Source of the DNA: Stagnihabitans tardus
GTDB taxonomy: Bacteria; Pseudomonadota; Alphaproteobacteria; Rhodobacterales; Rhodobacteraceae
Length of the DNA stretch: 64,000 bases
Direction: 5' to 3'
Assembly: GCF_009925085.1 (NCBI RefSeq)
Contig: NZ_JAABNR010000012.1
Span: 62,001-126,000, forward strand
Each line of letters opens with the position of its first letter. Position 1 is the stretch's first letter. The position numbers were made by a program, and so were the translations under genes. The notes beneath the pieces are model-generated. The model was given only the letters and a program-made list of their open reading frames with translations, made no database searches and was not told where the DNA came from. Positions 1 to 8,110 of the stretch are shown here, one piece after another.

Positions 1-729
1 TTGCTTGGCGTCAAACCCGCCATGCCGCGCCGCGTTGGGCGAAGAGCCCACGACCCGGACCTGGTAGCCAAAGGTCGAGCGCGACATCAAGAGCCAGAAG
101 GCAAAGGGCAGGATCAGCGCCACGATGATGCCGAGATGCATGGTCGACCCTTCGAGGCTCGGCAGCATCTGGCTCTCGGGCAGGGGGGCGGTGGCGGGGA
201 AGTTGCGCCCGTTGGGGTCCTTCCAGGGCCCGCCCACCAGGTAGCCCAGGACCTGGAGCGAGACATAGGTCAACATCAGCGAGGACAGGACCTCGTTGAC
301 CGAAAAGCGCGTGCGCAGGACCGCCGGGATCAAGGCCCAAAGGGCGCCGCCGATCACCCCGGCGGCGATCATCAGGAGGATGACGAAGAAGCCCCCGGCC
401 TGCCCGAAGGCCAGCCCGACGCCCGCCGCACAAAGCGCGCCGATGATATACTGCCCCTCGGCCCCGATGTTCCAGACCTGCGCCCGGTTCCCCAAGGACA
501 GCCCCAGCGCGATGATGACCAAAGGCGCGGCCTTGACCGCCACGTCCTGCCATTTGTGGCTGGCGAGAAGCGGCGTCAGGAAGATATCGCGCACCGCAGC
601 CCAGCCATCGACGCCCAAGGCGTCAAAGGCCAGGATGCCGATCAGCATGGTGACGATGACCGAGGCCACCGGCGTCACGACCAGCATCGTGGTCGAGGGC
701 TCGCGGCGTTTCTCGAGCTTATACCGCAT
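1..729 (-). CDS. BmpA-type nucleoside/purine ABC transporter permease (3' end outside window)
   Basis: Reading the minus strand from an ATG at 729 gives 243 uninterrupted codons that run off the window edge, so the C-terminus is missing. The protein begins MRYKLEKRREP and is followed by a hydrophobic segment, then by GNRAQVWNIGAEGQYIIGAL, which is typical of YufP/RnsC-type permeases of the Bmp (nucleoside) ABC family. Its start overlaps the last 11 bases of the upstream ATPase gene, so the two are translationally coupled. The expected role is a membrane channel for purine nucleosides or bases, in keeping with the purine enzymes nearby. The second permease and the lipoprotein receptor should lie beyond the edge. 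The substrate is inferred from family and context. Confidence 0.88.
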   Translation of the reverse strand, partial: MRYKLEKRREPSTTMLVVTPVASVIVTMLIGILAFDALGVDGWAAVRDIFLTPLLASHKWQDVAVKAAPLVIIALGLSLGNRAQVWNIGAEGQYIIGALCAAGVGLAFGQAGGFFVILLMIAAGVIGGALWALIPAVLRTRFSVNEVLSSLMLTYVSLQVLGYLVGGPWKDPNGRNFPATAPLPESQMLPSLEGSTMHLGIIVALILPFAFWLLMSRSTFGYQVRVVGSSPNAARHGGFDAKQ

Positions 730-2248
730 GGGCAACCTCTCCCGGAGTTTGTTCGCCGTGAATGCCGCCCATGAGCAGGCCGATTTCGTCGATCTTGGCG
801 TCAGAGACCGCCATCGGGGTCGAAAGCCTGCCGCCATTGATCACCGCCAGGGTGTCGCAGAGGGACAGAAGCTCGTCCAGGTCCTGGGAGATCACCACGA
901 TGGCCGAGCCCTCGGCCGCCAGGTCCACCAGGGCCTGGTGGATCGCCGCAGCCGCCCCGGCATCGACGCCCCAGGTCGGCTGGCTGACCACCAGAACCTG
1001 CGGTTTTTGCAGGATTTCCCGCCCCATGATGTATTTCTGAAGGTTCCCGCCCGAGAGGCTTTCGGCCATGGCCCCCGGCCCCGTGGCCTTGACCGAGAAA
1101 GCCTCGATGACCTCTCCGGCATAGGTCCGCGCGGCCTTGGCGTCCAGAAGACCGCGGTTCACCATCCCCAGCCGATCCCGCGCCGTCAGGATCGCATTGT
1201 CGGCCAAGGTAAAGACCGGCACCGCCGCATGGCCATTGCGCTCCTCGGGCACGGAAGAGACGCCTTGCCCCCGCCGATCCCGCGCCCGCATATGGCCGAC
1301 CTCGGTGCCGTTGACCGTTACGGCATGGCGCGCCGTGGGCTCCTCGCCCGACAGCGCGAGGAGCAGCGCATTCTGCCCGTTCCCCGCCACGCCCGCGACG
1401 CCAAAGATCTCGCCCGCCCGCACGGTGAAGGAGATATCCTTCAAGGCCGTGCCAAAGGGCCCATCGGCGGGAAGGTTCAGACCCTTGACCACCAGCTTCT
1501 CGCCGCCAAGGCCGCGCCCCTCGCGCTTGATGTCCTTGAGACTGCCGCCGATCATCTTCTCGGCCATCGAGCGCGAGGTCTCGACCTTGGGTTCACAGGT
1601 ATCGACCAGCTTGCCCCCGCGCAGGATCGTCGCCGTATCGCACAAGGCTTTGATTTCATGCAGCTTGTGGGAGATATAAAGGATCGAGCACCCTTCCGAG
1701 GCCAGCTTCCGCAGCACCACGAAAAGCTGATCGACCTCCTGCGGGGTCAGCACCGAGGTCGGCTCGTCCATGATCAGAAGCGAGGGGTTCAAGAGGAGCG
1801 CCCGCACGATCTCGATCCGCTGACGCTCGCCCACCGACAGGGTCGAGACCACGCGGGAGGGGTCGAGGAGAAGCCCGTATTGCGTCATGACGGCGCGGAT
1901 CTTCGCTTCCAGCTCGCGGGCGGGGATATTGGCGTCCATGCCAAGGGCGATGTTTTCCAAGACCGTCAGCGCCTCGAAGAGCGAGAAGTGCTGAAAGACC
2001 ATGCCGATGCCGAGCTTGCGCGCGGCCTTGGGGTTGGCGACCGTGATCCGGGCGCCGTTCCACAGGATCTCGCCCTCGTCGGGCTGCATGATGCCGTAGA
2101 TCATCTTGACGAGGGTGGACTTGCCCGCCCCGTTCTCGCCCAGAAGCGCATGAATCTCTCCGGGCTGAACCGCAAAGCCCACATGGTCATTGGCCAGGAC
2201 GCCCGGAAAGCGCTTGGTGATGCCCTTCAACTCCAGCCTTGCCGTCAT
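719..2248 (-). CDS. BmpA-type nucleoside/purine ABC transporter, dual ATPase
   Basis: This 509-aa protein carries two fused ABC ATPase domains, as in YufO/RnsB/RbsA-type proteins. The N-terminal domain has Walker A GENGAGKST near residue 37, signature LSVGERQRIEIVRALL and Walker B LLIMDEPTS. The C-terminal domain has a degenerate P-loop (GVAGNGQNALL), signature LSGGNLQKYIMGRE and VVSQPTWGVD. Loss of one catalytic site is normal for this family. It powers uptake through the permease that overlaps its 3' end. The divergent neighbour is a nucleobase-deaminase-like enzyme, which suggests purine import coupled to salvage. Nucleoside is favoured over sugar because of this context and Bmp-family resemblance. 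Confidence 0.9.
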   Translation of the reverse strand: MTARLELKGITKRFPGVLANDHVGFAVQPGEIHALLGENGAGKSTLVKMIYGIMQPDEGEILWNGARITVANPKAARKLGIGMVFQHFSLFEALTVLENIALGMDANIPARELEAKIRAVMTQYGLLLDPSRVVSTLSVGERQRIEIVRALLLNPSLLIMDEPTSVLTPQEVDQLFVVLRKLASEGCSILYISHKLHEIKALCDTATILRGGKLVDTCEPKVETSRSMAEKMIGGSLKDIKREGRGLGGEKLVVKGLNLPADGPFGTALKDISFTVRAGEIFGVAGVAGNGQNALLLALSGEEPTARHAVTVNGTEVGHMRARDRRGQGVSSVPEERNGHAAVPVFTLADNAILTARDRLGMVNRGLLDAKAARTYAGEVIEAFSVKATGPGAMAESLSGGNLQKYIMGREILQKPQVLVVSQPTWGVDAGAAAAIHQALVDLAAEGSAIVVISQDLDELLSLCDTLAVINGGRLSTPMAVSDAKIDEIGLLMGGIHGEQTPGEVAHAV

Positions 2249-2580
2249 GTGGCCCCCTTGGTTCGGCCCACAGGAGAAAGCGGATCGGCGGTTCTGACTA
2301 TGCCGGTCGCATTTGAAGCAGCTTCACAAAAGCGCAACAAACCGCCGCAATTCCGGGCAAATGCCCCGATGCCGTGCCGCAAACCGTCCCCCTGGGTTTC
2401 GTCAGCCCTCTGATGTGACTGATCTTTGCCCAAAGGCTAGCCCCAGAGCCGGTGCGAGACAAGCAAAACCGCCCGATCTGCTCAAAGCCAAGGCAAAGGG
2501 CACCAGGCTGCCCGGGCTTTAGGCAAAGCCCCTTGCCGGGCGGGCGGGGGCGCGGCAGGCTGGCGGGAAAGGAGGCCCCC
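2249..2580. other. Divergent intergenic region, no gene seen
   Basis: This 332-base gap separates the divergent ABC transporter and deaminase genes. Short open frames cross it but lack family resemblance and are rejected. It should hold promoters in both directions. The only clear element is a strong Shine-Dalgarno (GGAAAGGAGG) just before the deaminase ATG at 2581. I found no convincing purine riboswitch core or strong operator palindrome. Confidence 0.5.
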
Positions 2581-3057
2581 ATGCCCGAACTTGACCACAA
2601 GGCCCTGTTGCGCCGCGCCATCGCCGAATCCGCCAAGGCACGCGAGGCGGGAAACCATCCCTTCGCCTGCATCCTGGTGGGGCCGGAGGGCGATGTGCTG
2701 ATGGTGCAGCACAATGCCTATATGCCCGACCATGACATGACGGGCCATGCCGAGCGCGTGCTGATGACCCGCGCCTCGACCCAGTTGCCGCATGAGCTGT
2801 TGAAGGACTGCACGATCTATACCTCGGCCGAGCCCTGCGCCATGTGTTCGGGGGCGATCTATTGGACGGGGCTGAAACGGGTGGTCTATGGCCTGACGGA
2901 AAAGGCGCTGAAGGAGATCACCGGCAACCACCCCGAGAACCCGACGCTGGACCTGCCCTGCGAGGTCGTTTTCGCGGCTGGTCAGCGCAAGGTCGAGGTG
3001 ATCGGTCCGATGCTGGAAGACGAGGCGGCGGCCGTCCACAAGGGCTTCTGGGGCTGA
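2581..3057 (+). CDS. CDA-fold nucleobase deaminase (guanine deaminase-like)
   Basis: The open frame extends upstream, but the ATG at 2581 follows GGAAAGGAGG and yields a 158-aa protein of normal family length. Zinc-site motifs of the cytidine/deoxycytidylate deaminase superfamily are present: HAE (TGHAERV) and the pair in SAEPCAMCSGAIYW. The GAIYW segment and the C-terminal HKGFW resemble the small CDA-type guanine deaminases (B. subtilis GuaD type) more than TadA, and a separate TadA is encoded at 44817. It probably converts guanine or a related base to its deaminated product in the cytosol. It is divergent from a purine-type ABC transporter. Substrate is inferred; other nucleobases are possible. 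Confidence 0.78.
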   Translation: MPELDHKALLRRAIAESAKAREAGNHPFACILVGPEGDVLMVQHNAYMPDHDMTGHAERVLMTRASTQLPHELLKDCTIYTSAEPCAMCSGAIYWTGLKRVVYGLTEKALKEITGNHPENPTLDLPCEVVFAAGQRKVEVIGPMLEDEAAAVHKGFWG

Positions 3058-3151
3058 TCCAGGGCCCCGGCCAGGCGGCGCGCCTGCCCCGTCCCGACGG
3101 TTCCGCTTGCGGCACGGTCGGACCTCGGGGCAGACCCGGTCAGGGGAGAAA

Positions 3152-3193
3152 GGCGGGGGCGCGGGGGGGCCTTGGCCCCCCCGCGCCCCCGCC
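3152..3193. repeat. Perfect 20-bp inverted repeat between convergent genes
   Basis: Positions 3152-3171 and 3174-3193 are exact reverse complements separated by TT. Both arms are almost pure G/C. The element sits between the convergent deaminase and marR genes. It could act as a bidirectional transcription stop or be a REP-like element. No U-run follows, so a classical intrinsic terminator is less certain. Confidence 0.75.
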
Positions 3194-3255
3194 TCCCCCC
3201 GCCCCCTGGGTCGGGGGCCATGAGAGAGGGGCAGCGCTGCGGCACGCGCGGAGGC

Positions 3256-3708
3256 CTAGATCTTGGACAGCAGCGCCGCTATGGCGCGGGCCTGGCCGTC
3301 GAGCTCTTCGGCCAGTTTCGCATGTTCTGATTTCCACAAGGGCGCCGCCTCGGTCACCACCTTGCGCCCCTCTTCGGTCAAGACCGGGCGGCGGATGCGG
3401 CCATCGGCCTCGTCGGGGGCCAGGGTCAGAAGCCCCCGCTTCTCCAGCGTCTTGACCGCCGCCGTCATCGTCGCCTGGTCCATGGCCAGGAACTGCGCCA
3501 GCTCTGAGAGCTTGGGCCGCCACTGCCCCGTCAGCGCCACCATCATCGAGAACTGCCCATTGGTGATCCCCAAGGGCGCGAAGAGCCGGTCGAAGCGCCG
3601 CGCCAGAACCCGGGCCGCGCGCTGTGTCGCCAGGCACAGGCAGCTGTCGCGGATCTGGTGGACCAGTTCGATGGTCAGCGGCGGAGCGCCGGGGCTTGCG
3701 TCAGTCAT
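3256..3708 (-). CDS. MarR-family transcriptional regulator
   Basis: The 150-aa protein has the MarR winged-helix layout: an N-terminal dimer helix, LFAPLGITNGQFSMM, then a recognition region LSELAQFLAMDQATMTAAVKTLEKRGLL and the wing PDEADGRIRRPVLTEEG. It starts at ATG 3708, and a perfect palindrome lies five bases upstream, so autoregulation is likely. It is divergent from the MFS transporter gene at 3889, a frequent pairing in which the regulator controls an exporter or substrate permease. The ligand is unknown. Confidence 0.9.
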   Translation of the reverse strand: MTDASPGAPPLTIELVHQIRDSCLCLATQRAARVLARRFDRLFAPLGITNGQFSMMVALTGQWRPKLSELAQFLAMDQATMTAAVKTLEKRGLLTLAPDEADGRIRRPVLTEEGRKVVTEAAPLWKSEHAKLAEELDGQARAIAALLSKI

Positions 3709-3713
3709 GTTCG

Positions 3714-3725
3714 TTTGATATCAAA
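3714..3725. promoter_or_regulatory. Palindromic operator candidate for MarR
   Basis: TTTGATATCAAA is a perfect 12-bp palindrome located just upstream of the marR start and within the marR/MFS intergenic region. MarR proteins commonly bind short AT-rich palindromes near their own gene. Binding here is inferred. Confidence 0.55.
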
Positions 3726-3888
3726 GTTCGGCGCCCCGCACAAGCTTGACCCCCCGCGAGGGTGTCTCAGCCATGCGGCGCGTCAAGGTCATTCTGCTTT
3801 GGGGCCATAATTCATCGGGCCGCGAGACGAAAGGGCCCGGAATTCAGGGGCTGCAGTTTTGGGCCCTGGTGTCCTGGAAGGGGGGGAG

Positions 3889-5091
3889 ATGGAACCGCGC
3901 TATCGTTGGGTCGTCGTGGTCGCAGGCGGCCTCATGGGCTGCGTCGCCATGGGCGCGCTTTTCGCCCTGCCGGTGGTCTTGCAATCGATGGACAAGGCCA
4001 CGGGCTGGGGCGCGGCGGGGATCGGCTCGGCCATGACCTTCGCCTTCCTGGCCATGGCCGTGACCTCGATGGTCTGGGGCGGCCTTTCGGACCGCTTCGG
4101 CGCAAGGCCGGTCGTCCTGGTGGGGGCGGGCCTCTTTGCTGCAAGCCTCTGGGCGGCGGGGCAGGCGCAGACGCTGTGGCAGTTCCAGGTGATCTTCGGC
4201 CTCTGCGCAGGGGGCGCGGTCGCGGCCTTCTTCGCGCCGATGATGTCGACGGTCACGGGCTGGTTCACCACGAACCGGGGGCTTGCGGTCTCGCTCGTCT
4301 CGGCCGGCATGGGGCTGGCACCGGTCACCATGTCGCCCCTGGCGGCCAAGCTGATCGAAAGCCAAGACTGGCGCGGCGTCTTCACCACCATGGCCTTGAT
4401 CGTGGCCGTCATCACCCTTCCCGCAGCGCTTTTCCTGCGCCGCCCGCCCGCCCAGACCGCGGCCCCCACCGAAGACGCCCCGCCCGAGACCATGACGGTG
4501 CGTGAGGCCGTGACCTCGGCCCCCTTCCTGACCTTGGTCCTGACCAATTTCTTCTGCTGCGCCACCCATGCCGGGCCGATCTTCCACACCGTCTCTTACG
4601 CCCAACTCTGCGGCCTGTCGGTCATGGCCGCCGTCTCGATCTATTCGGTCGAGGGCGTGGCGGGGATGTTCGGGCGCCTGGGCTTTGGCCTGATGGGAGA
4701 CCGCTGGGGCGCCAAGCGCGTCCTGGCCACGGGGCTCATGGCCCAGGCCATCGGGGCGGCGGCCTATGCCTTTGCGGGCAGCCTCTGGCAGTTCTACGCC
4801 GTCGGAGCGCTGTTCGGCTTCATCTACGCAGGCATCATGCCGCTTTACGCCGTGCTGATCCGCGAGAATTTCCCGATGCGGATCATGGGGACGCTGATGG
4901 GCGGGACGGGCATGGCGGGGAGCCTCGGCATGGCCTCGGGGCCCTGGCTGGGGGGCTGGATCTACGACACGACGGGCGGCTATGGCGCGATGTATGCGAC
5001 CTGCTTCGTCTTTGGCCTCGCCGCCTTTGCCATCATGATGACCTTCCGGCCCTTTCCGAAGCGCGAGATGTCGGCGCATCCGGCGGAGTGA
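3889..5091 (+). CDS. MFS transporter
   Basis: A 400-aa protein with about 12 hydrophobic segments. Major-facilitator signatures are visible: the loop after TM2 has GGLSDRFGARPVV, and the equivalent second-half motif is GLMGDRWGAKRVL. The internal repeat supports a full-length transporter. I chose ATG 3889 (MEPRYRWVVV) because it follows a G-rich Shine-Dalgarno and places TM1 directly after the start; an in-frame start 30 bases upstream is possible. It resembles the monocarboxylate/oxalate-formate type of MFS. Substrate is unknown. The divergent MarR protein is its probable regulator. Confidence 0.88.
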   Translation: MEPRYRWVVVVAGGLMGCVAMGALFALPVVLQSMDKATGWGAAGIGSAMTFAFLAMAVTSMVWGGLSDRFGARPVVLVGAGLFAASLWAAGQAQTLWQFQVIFGLCAGGAVAAFFAPMMSTVTGWFTTNRGLAVSLVSAGMGLAPVTMSPLAAKLIESQDWRGVFTTMALIVAVITLPAALFLRRPPAQTAAPTEDAPPETMTVREAVTSAPFLTLVLTNFFCCATHAGPIFHTVSYAQLCGLSVMAAVSIYSVEGVAGMFGRLGFGLMGDRWGAKRVLATGLMAQAIGAAAYAFAGSLWQFYAVGALFGFIYAGIMPLYAVLIRENFPMRIMGTLMGGTGMAGSLGMASGPWLGGWIYDTTGGYGAMYATCFVFGLAAFAIMMTFRPFPKREMSAHPAE

Positions 5092-5096
5092 GCAAT

Positions 5097-5119
5097 CCCG
5101 GGGTATACCCCGGGCTACG
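5097..5119 (+). repeat. REP-like family A copy 1
   Basis: An 18-bp perfect palindrome CCCGGGGTATACCCCGGG followed by CTACG. The identical 23-mer recurs at 14976, and two variants with one or two changes are at 35509 and 35582. All copies sit next to 3' ends of genes, here between the convergent MFS gene and the 5139-6602 gene. Confidence 0.85.
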
Positions 5120-5138
5120 GGGCGGAGAGCGCGCGCTT

Positions 5139-6602
5139 TCAGCCAGGCGCCGCGAGCGCGATGGCCGCATCGAAGAGCCCCCGGGCCGTCGGCTCATCCA
5201 GTGCTGTCCGGGCCAGGGCCAGGCCGGCCCGGTGGCGCAGGACCGGCAGATGGAGGACCCCTGCCGCCTTCGCAAGGCAGTCAAGGCCCTCAGGACCGTA
5301 TCCCCCCAAGTCCTGGGTCAGCGCTGCGCGCAGGGTTTGCCGCGCCCATTCTCTCTCGCCGTCAGAGGCGCGGGCCTGGGCGGCGCAGGCTTGCAGGTCG
5401 GCCCTTTGGCCCGGCTCCAGCACCTTGGCGGCCTCGGCCAGAACAGCGGGGACGACCGCATCGGGCATGGGCCTTTCCAGCACCTCGAGCCAGTCCCAGA
5501 AGGGTCGCCTGTCGCCCGTGATCCAGGCGGCGGCCTGGCCCACCTCACCCAGCGCGGCGTGAAGGGCGGCCAGGTCCCGCCGCGCGCTGCGCGTCTCCCT
5601 GTCCCGTGCGGTCTGGCCCCCGGGCATCGCGGCCTCGGCCCGGGCCAGCGCGGCGCGTACCTCTTCCGGAGGCGCCCCCTTGGCCAGGAGCAACTTCGTC
5701 ACGGTCAGATGGGGAAACTCCGCAGGGCCGCCCGGCAGCGCCTCGGCCAGCACCTCCAGACCGCGGGCAAGGATCAACCCGGCCTCGGGGCTGGCCCGGG
5801 CGACGAGGCGGCCAAGCCTGTCGATGTCCGGTCCGGGGGGGATTGCTGCGATCCGATCAAAGGCACGGTTCAGGGCGGCGAGGTCGCCCGGGTCCAGTGC
5901 GATGCGCATGGCATCCCGGCAGGTCTCGTCGTGGCAAAGCGTCAGGGCCTCGGGGCCGATGGCGCGGAGGGTCTCGGGGTCGAGGAGTTGGGGAAGCTCG
6001 GCCGCCTCGATCTTGCGCAGGGCGGCAAGGGCTTGCGCGGGCTGGCCCAAGAGGGCGCGGAGCCGGGCAGCATTGGCCAGCTGGGAGAGTCCTCTGGAGC
6101 GGGTTTCGACCAACCCGGCGAGGGTCGCCGCCTGGTCGGGGGAACCTGGAGCTTGGGCGACTTTGGGGCTGTAGGGCTCTTGGCCCAGAAGGTCGAGGGC
6201 GGCAAGATAGAGCTGGTCGGAGTTCAAGCCGCGGGCGGCGGTTTCGACGCCCTGGCCCTGCCGGATGGCAAAGGCCAGGAGGGGGGCGGCGAAGCGCCTG
6301 TCCGCCCGTCCGATGGCCTCGGCCGAGGAAAGCCCCTGCGCCTGCAAGAGCCTGATCTCCAGCGCCCGCGCCTGATCGCCGTAGCCAAGGGTGGCCAAGG
6401 CGTCGAGTTCGGGCAGGTGACTCGGCAGGGGAATGCGCATGGCCTCGGTGAAGCCGGCCTCGATCAGGCAATCGACCGTGGGGGCGGCGCGGCAGGCGGC
6501 GAGGGCCGCGCGGCGGGCGCGCTCGGCGGGCAGGAGGGCCTGCGCCAGGGGGAGGAGGGCAAGGGCAAGGAGCAGGACAAAGAAGAGCCGCGCGGGGCGC
6601 AA
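5139..6602 (-). CDS. Secreted protein of unknown function, alanine/leucine-rich
   Basis: I recognise no family. The frame is open to 6728, but the TTG at 6602 follows GGAAAGG at good spacing and gives a 487-aa protein starting with a signal-peptide-like stretch (LRPARLFFVLLLALALLPLAQA). The mature part is rich in Ala, Leu and Arg and looks like an all-helical repeat protein of TPR type. Four cysteines could form disulfides (AACRAAPTVDCL and CHDETCRD). It is probably periplasmic. It is a single gene between a REP element and the deaminase gene. Start choice and function are uncertain; the reading frame is well supported by coding character. Confidence 0.72.
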   Translation of the reverse strand: MRPARLFFVLLLALALLPLAQALLPAERARRAALAACRAAPTVDCLIEAGFTEAMRIPLPSHLPELDALATLGYGDQARALEIRLLQAQGLSSAEAIGRADRRFAAPLLAFAIRQGQGVETAARGLNSDQLYLAALDLLGQEPYSPKVAQAPGSPDQAATLAGLVETRSRGLSQLANAARLRALLGQPAQALAALRKIEAAELPQLLDPETLRAIGPEALTLCHDETCRDAMRIALDPGDLAALNRAFDRIAAIPPGPDIDRLGRLVARASPEAGLILARGLEVLAEALPGGPAEFPHLTVTKLLLAKGAPPEEVRAALARAEAAMPGGQTARDRETRSARRDLAALHAALGEVGQAAAWITGDRRPFWDWLEVLERPMPDAVVPAVLAEAAKVLEPGQRADLQACAAQARASDGEREWARQTLRAALTQDLGGYGPEGLDCLAKAAGVLHLPVLRHRAGLALARTALDEPTARGLFDAAIALAAPG

Positions 6603-6711
6603 GGGAATGCCTTTCCACGAAACCCCCGGGCGCGCCGAGGTTAACAATTTCCTAACGAGACAGAGAAAACTGCTCTGTGTCAAGCACTTGTGCCCTCTTG
6701 CACGCGTGCAA

Positions 6712-8001
6712 TCAATACTCGGGCGCAAAGCCCTGGCCCGGGTCGATCAGGGCCTCGCGGCCCGGAATCATCAGCTCCCCGATCCGGGGGGCGGTGCGGG
6801 CGATGACGCGGCCGCGCCGGATGACATGCAGCTTCACTGCCTTCAGCCGCAGGGCCTCGGCCGGGTCGCGGGCCTGAAGGACCACGAGATCGGCCTTGCA
6901 GCCCTTGTGCAGGCCATAGTCCTCCAGCCCCATGGTCCGCGCCGAATTCACCGTCAGCGCGTCGAAGATCGCGCTCTTGTCCGCGAGCGAGCCCATCTGC
7001 GCCACATGGATCGCCATGTGGCCGACCTCGAGCATGTCGCCCGAGCCCATCGCATACCAGGGGTCCATGACGCAGTCGTGCCCGAAGGAGACATTGAGCC
7101 CCGCCGCCATCAGCTCGCGCACCCGCGTCATGCCGCGCCTTTTGGGGTAAGTGTCGTGGCGGCCCTGGAGCATGATGTTGATCAAGGGGTTGGGGATGAC
7201 ATTCATCCGCGCCTCGACCATCAGGGGGATCAGCTTGGACACGTAGTAATTGTCCATCGAATGCATCGAGGTCAGGTGCGAGCCCGCGACGCGGCCTTGC
7301 AGCCCGTGGCGGATCGTCTCTGACGCCAGGGTCTCGACATGGCGCGAGAGGGGGTCGTCGGTCTCGTCGCAATGCATGTCGACGGGAAGGCCGCGGTCGG
7401 CGGCCAGGCGGCAAAGCGCTTCGACCGAGGCGCGGCCCGCCTCCATCGTGCGTTCGAAATGCGGGATGCCGCCGACGATATCGCATCCCATGTCCAGTGC
7501 GCGCGCCAGGGAGGCCACGCCGTCCTTGGCGCGGAAGTAGCCATCCTGCGGGAAGGCCACGACTTGCAGGTCGAGATAGGGCTTCACGAGGTCGCGGACC
7601 TCGAGCATGGCCTCGACCGTCACGAGGCGGGGGTCGGAGGTATCGACATGGGTGCGGATCGCCCCCATCCCTTGGGTGACGGCCAGGTCGATGTATTTCA
7701 GCGCCCTTTGGACCAGGGCCTCGCGGGTGAGACTGGGGCGCAATTCCCCCCAGAGCGCGATCCCCTCGAGGAGCGTGCCCGAGCGGTTCATCCGCGGCAG
7801 GCCCAAGGAGAGCGTCGCGTCCATGTGGAAATGCGGGTCGCAGAATTGCGGGCTGACGAGGCGGCCGGTGGCGTCGATGACCTCGCGCGCCTCGGCCGTG
7901 ATGGCGGGCTCGATTGCGGCGATCCGGGTCCCGGAGATCGCGATGTCGATGTCGCGGCGACCGTCGGGGAGATTGGCGTGGCGGAGGATCAGGTCGAACA
8001 T
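6712..8001 (-). CDS. codA: Cytosine deaminase-type amidohydrolase
   Basis: This 429-aa amidohydrolase matches E. coli CodA in length and motif order: metal site DPHFHMDAT, then HCDETDDPLSRHVET, then SFGHDCVMDPWYAMGSGDMLEVGHM, which parallels the CodA region holding the catalytic Asp. CodA-type enzymes deaminate cytosine and also isoguanine. The ATG at 8001 was chosen because residues upstream come from the repeat at 8058-8110 and have no family resemblance. It lies downstream of xdhC in the same direction and may be the last gene of the xdh operon. Substrate could also be another pyrimidine or purine base. Confidence 0.85.
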   Translation of the reverse strand: MFDLILRHANLPDGRRDIDIAISGTRIAAIEPAITAEAREVIDATGRLVSPQFCDPHFHMDATLSLGLPRMNRSGTLLEGIALWGELRPSLTREALVQRALKYIDLAVTQGMGAIRTHVDTSDPRLVTVEAMLEVRDLVKPYLDLQVVAFPQDGYFRAKDGVASLARALDMGCDIVGGIPHFERTMEAGRASVEALCRLAADRGLPVDMHCDETDDPLSRHVETLASETIRHGLQGRVAGSHLTSMHSMDNYYVSKLIPLMVEARMNVIPNPLINIMLQGRHDTYPKRRGMTRVRELMAAGLNVSFGHDCVMDPWYAMGSGDMLEVGHMAIHVAQMGSLADKSAIFDALTVNSARTMGLEDYGLHKGCKADLVVLQARDPAEALRLKAVKLHVIRRGRVIARTAPRIGELMIPGREALIDPGQGFAPEY

Positions 8002-8057
8002 CAGGGTGCTTTCTTGCGGTTCCGTCCGGGGGGCACACCCCCGGACCCGAGGGAAAG

Positions 8058-8110
8058 CCGGGGGTTTCACACCCCCGGACCCCCGTGGGATATTTGGGCC
8101 AAGGTGAAAG
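8058..8110 (+). repeat. Family B palindromic repeat copy 1, contains the end of xdhC
   Basis: The element consists of a GC hairpin (CCGGGGG...CCCCCGG) followed by a core GTGGGATATTTGGGCCAAGG and then TGAAAG. It matches copies at 10231, 12301, 38101, 38216, 44759 and 56553. Here the final residues of XdhC (PFTLAQISHGGPGV and the stop codon) are encoded by the antisense strand of the repeat, so the insertion appears to have replaced or extended the native C-terminus. Confidence 0.85.

Noticed and set aside
296-2413. A 705-codon plus-strand frame opposite the ABC ATPase and permease
   Set aside because: It is the mirror frame of the ATPase. Codon composition and lack of domains show an artefact of high GC.
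2249-2580. Possible purine riboswitch before the guanine-deaminase-like gene
   Set aside because: I could not find a purine-aptamer core or plausible three-way junction, and these riboswitches are rare in this group.
3844-5079. A 411-codon minus-strand frame opposite the MFS transporter
   Set aside because: The translation is a polar, His/Arg-rich sequence without motifs, whereas the plus strand encodes a complete 12-segment transporter.
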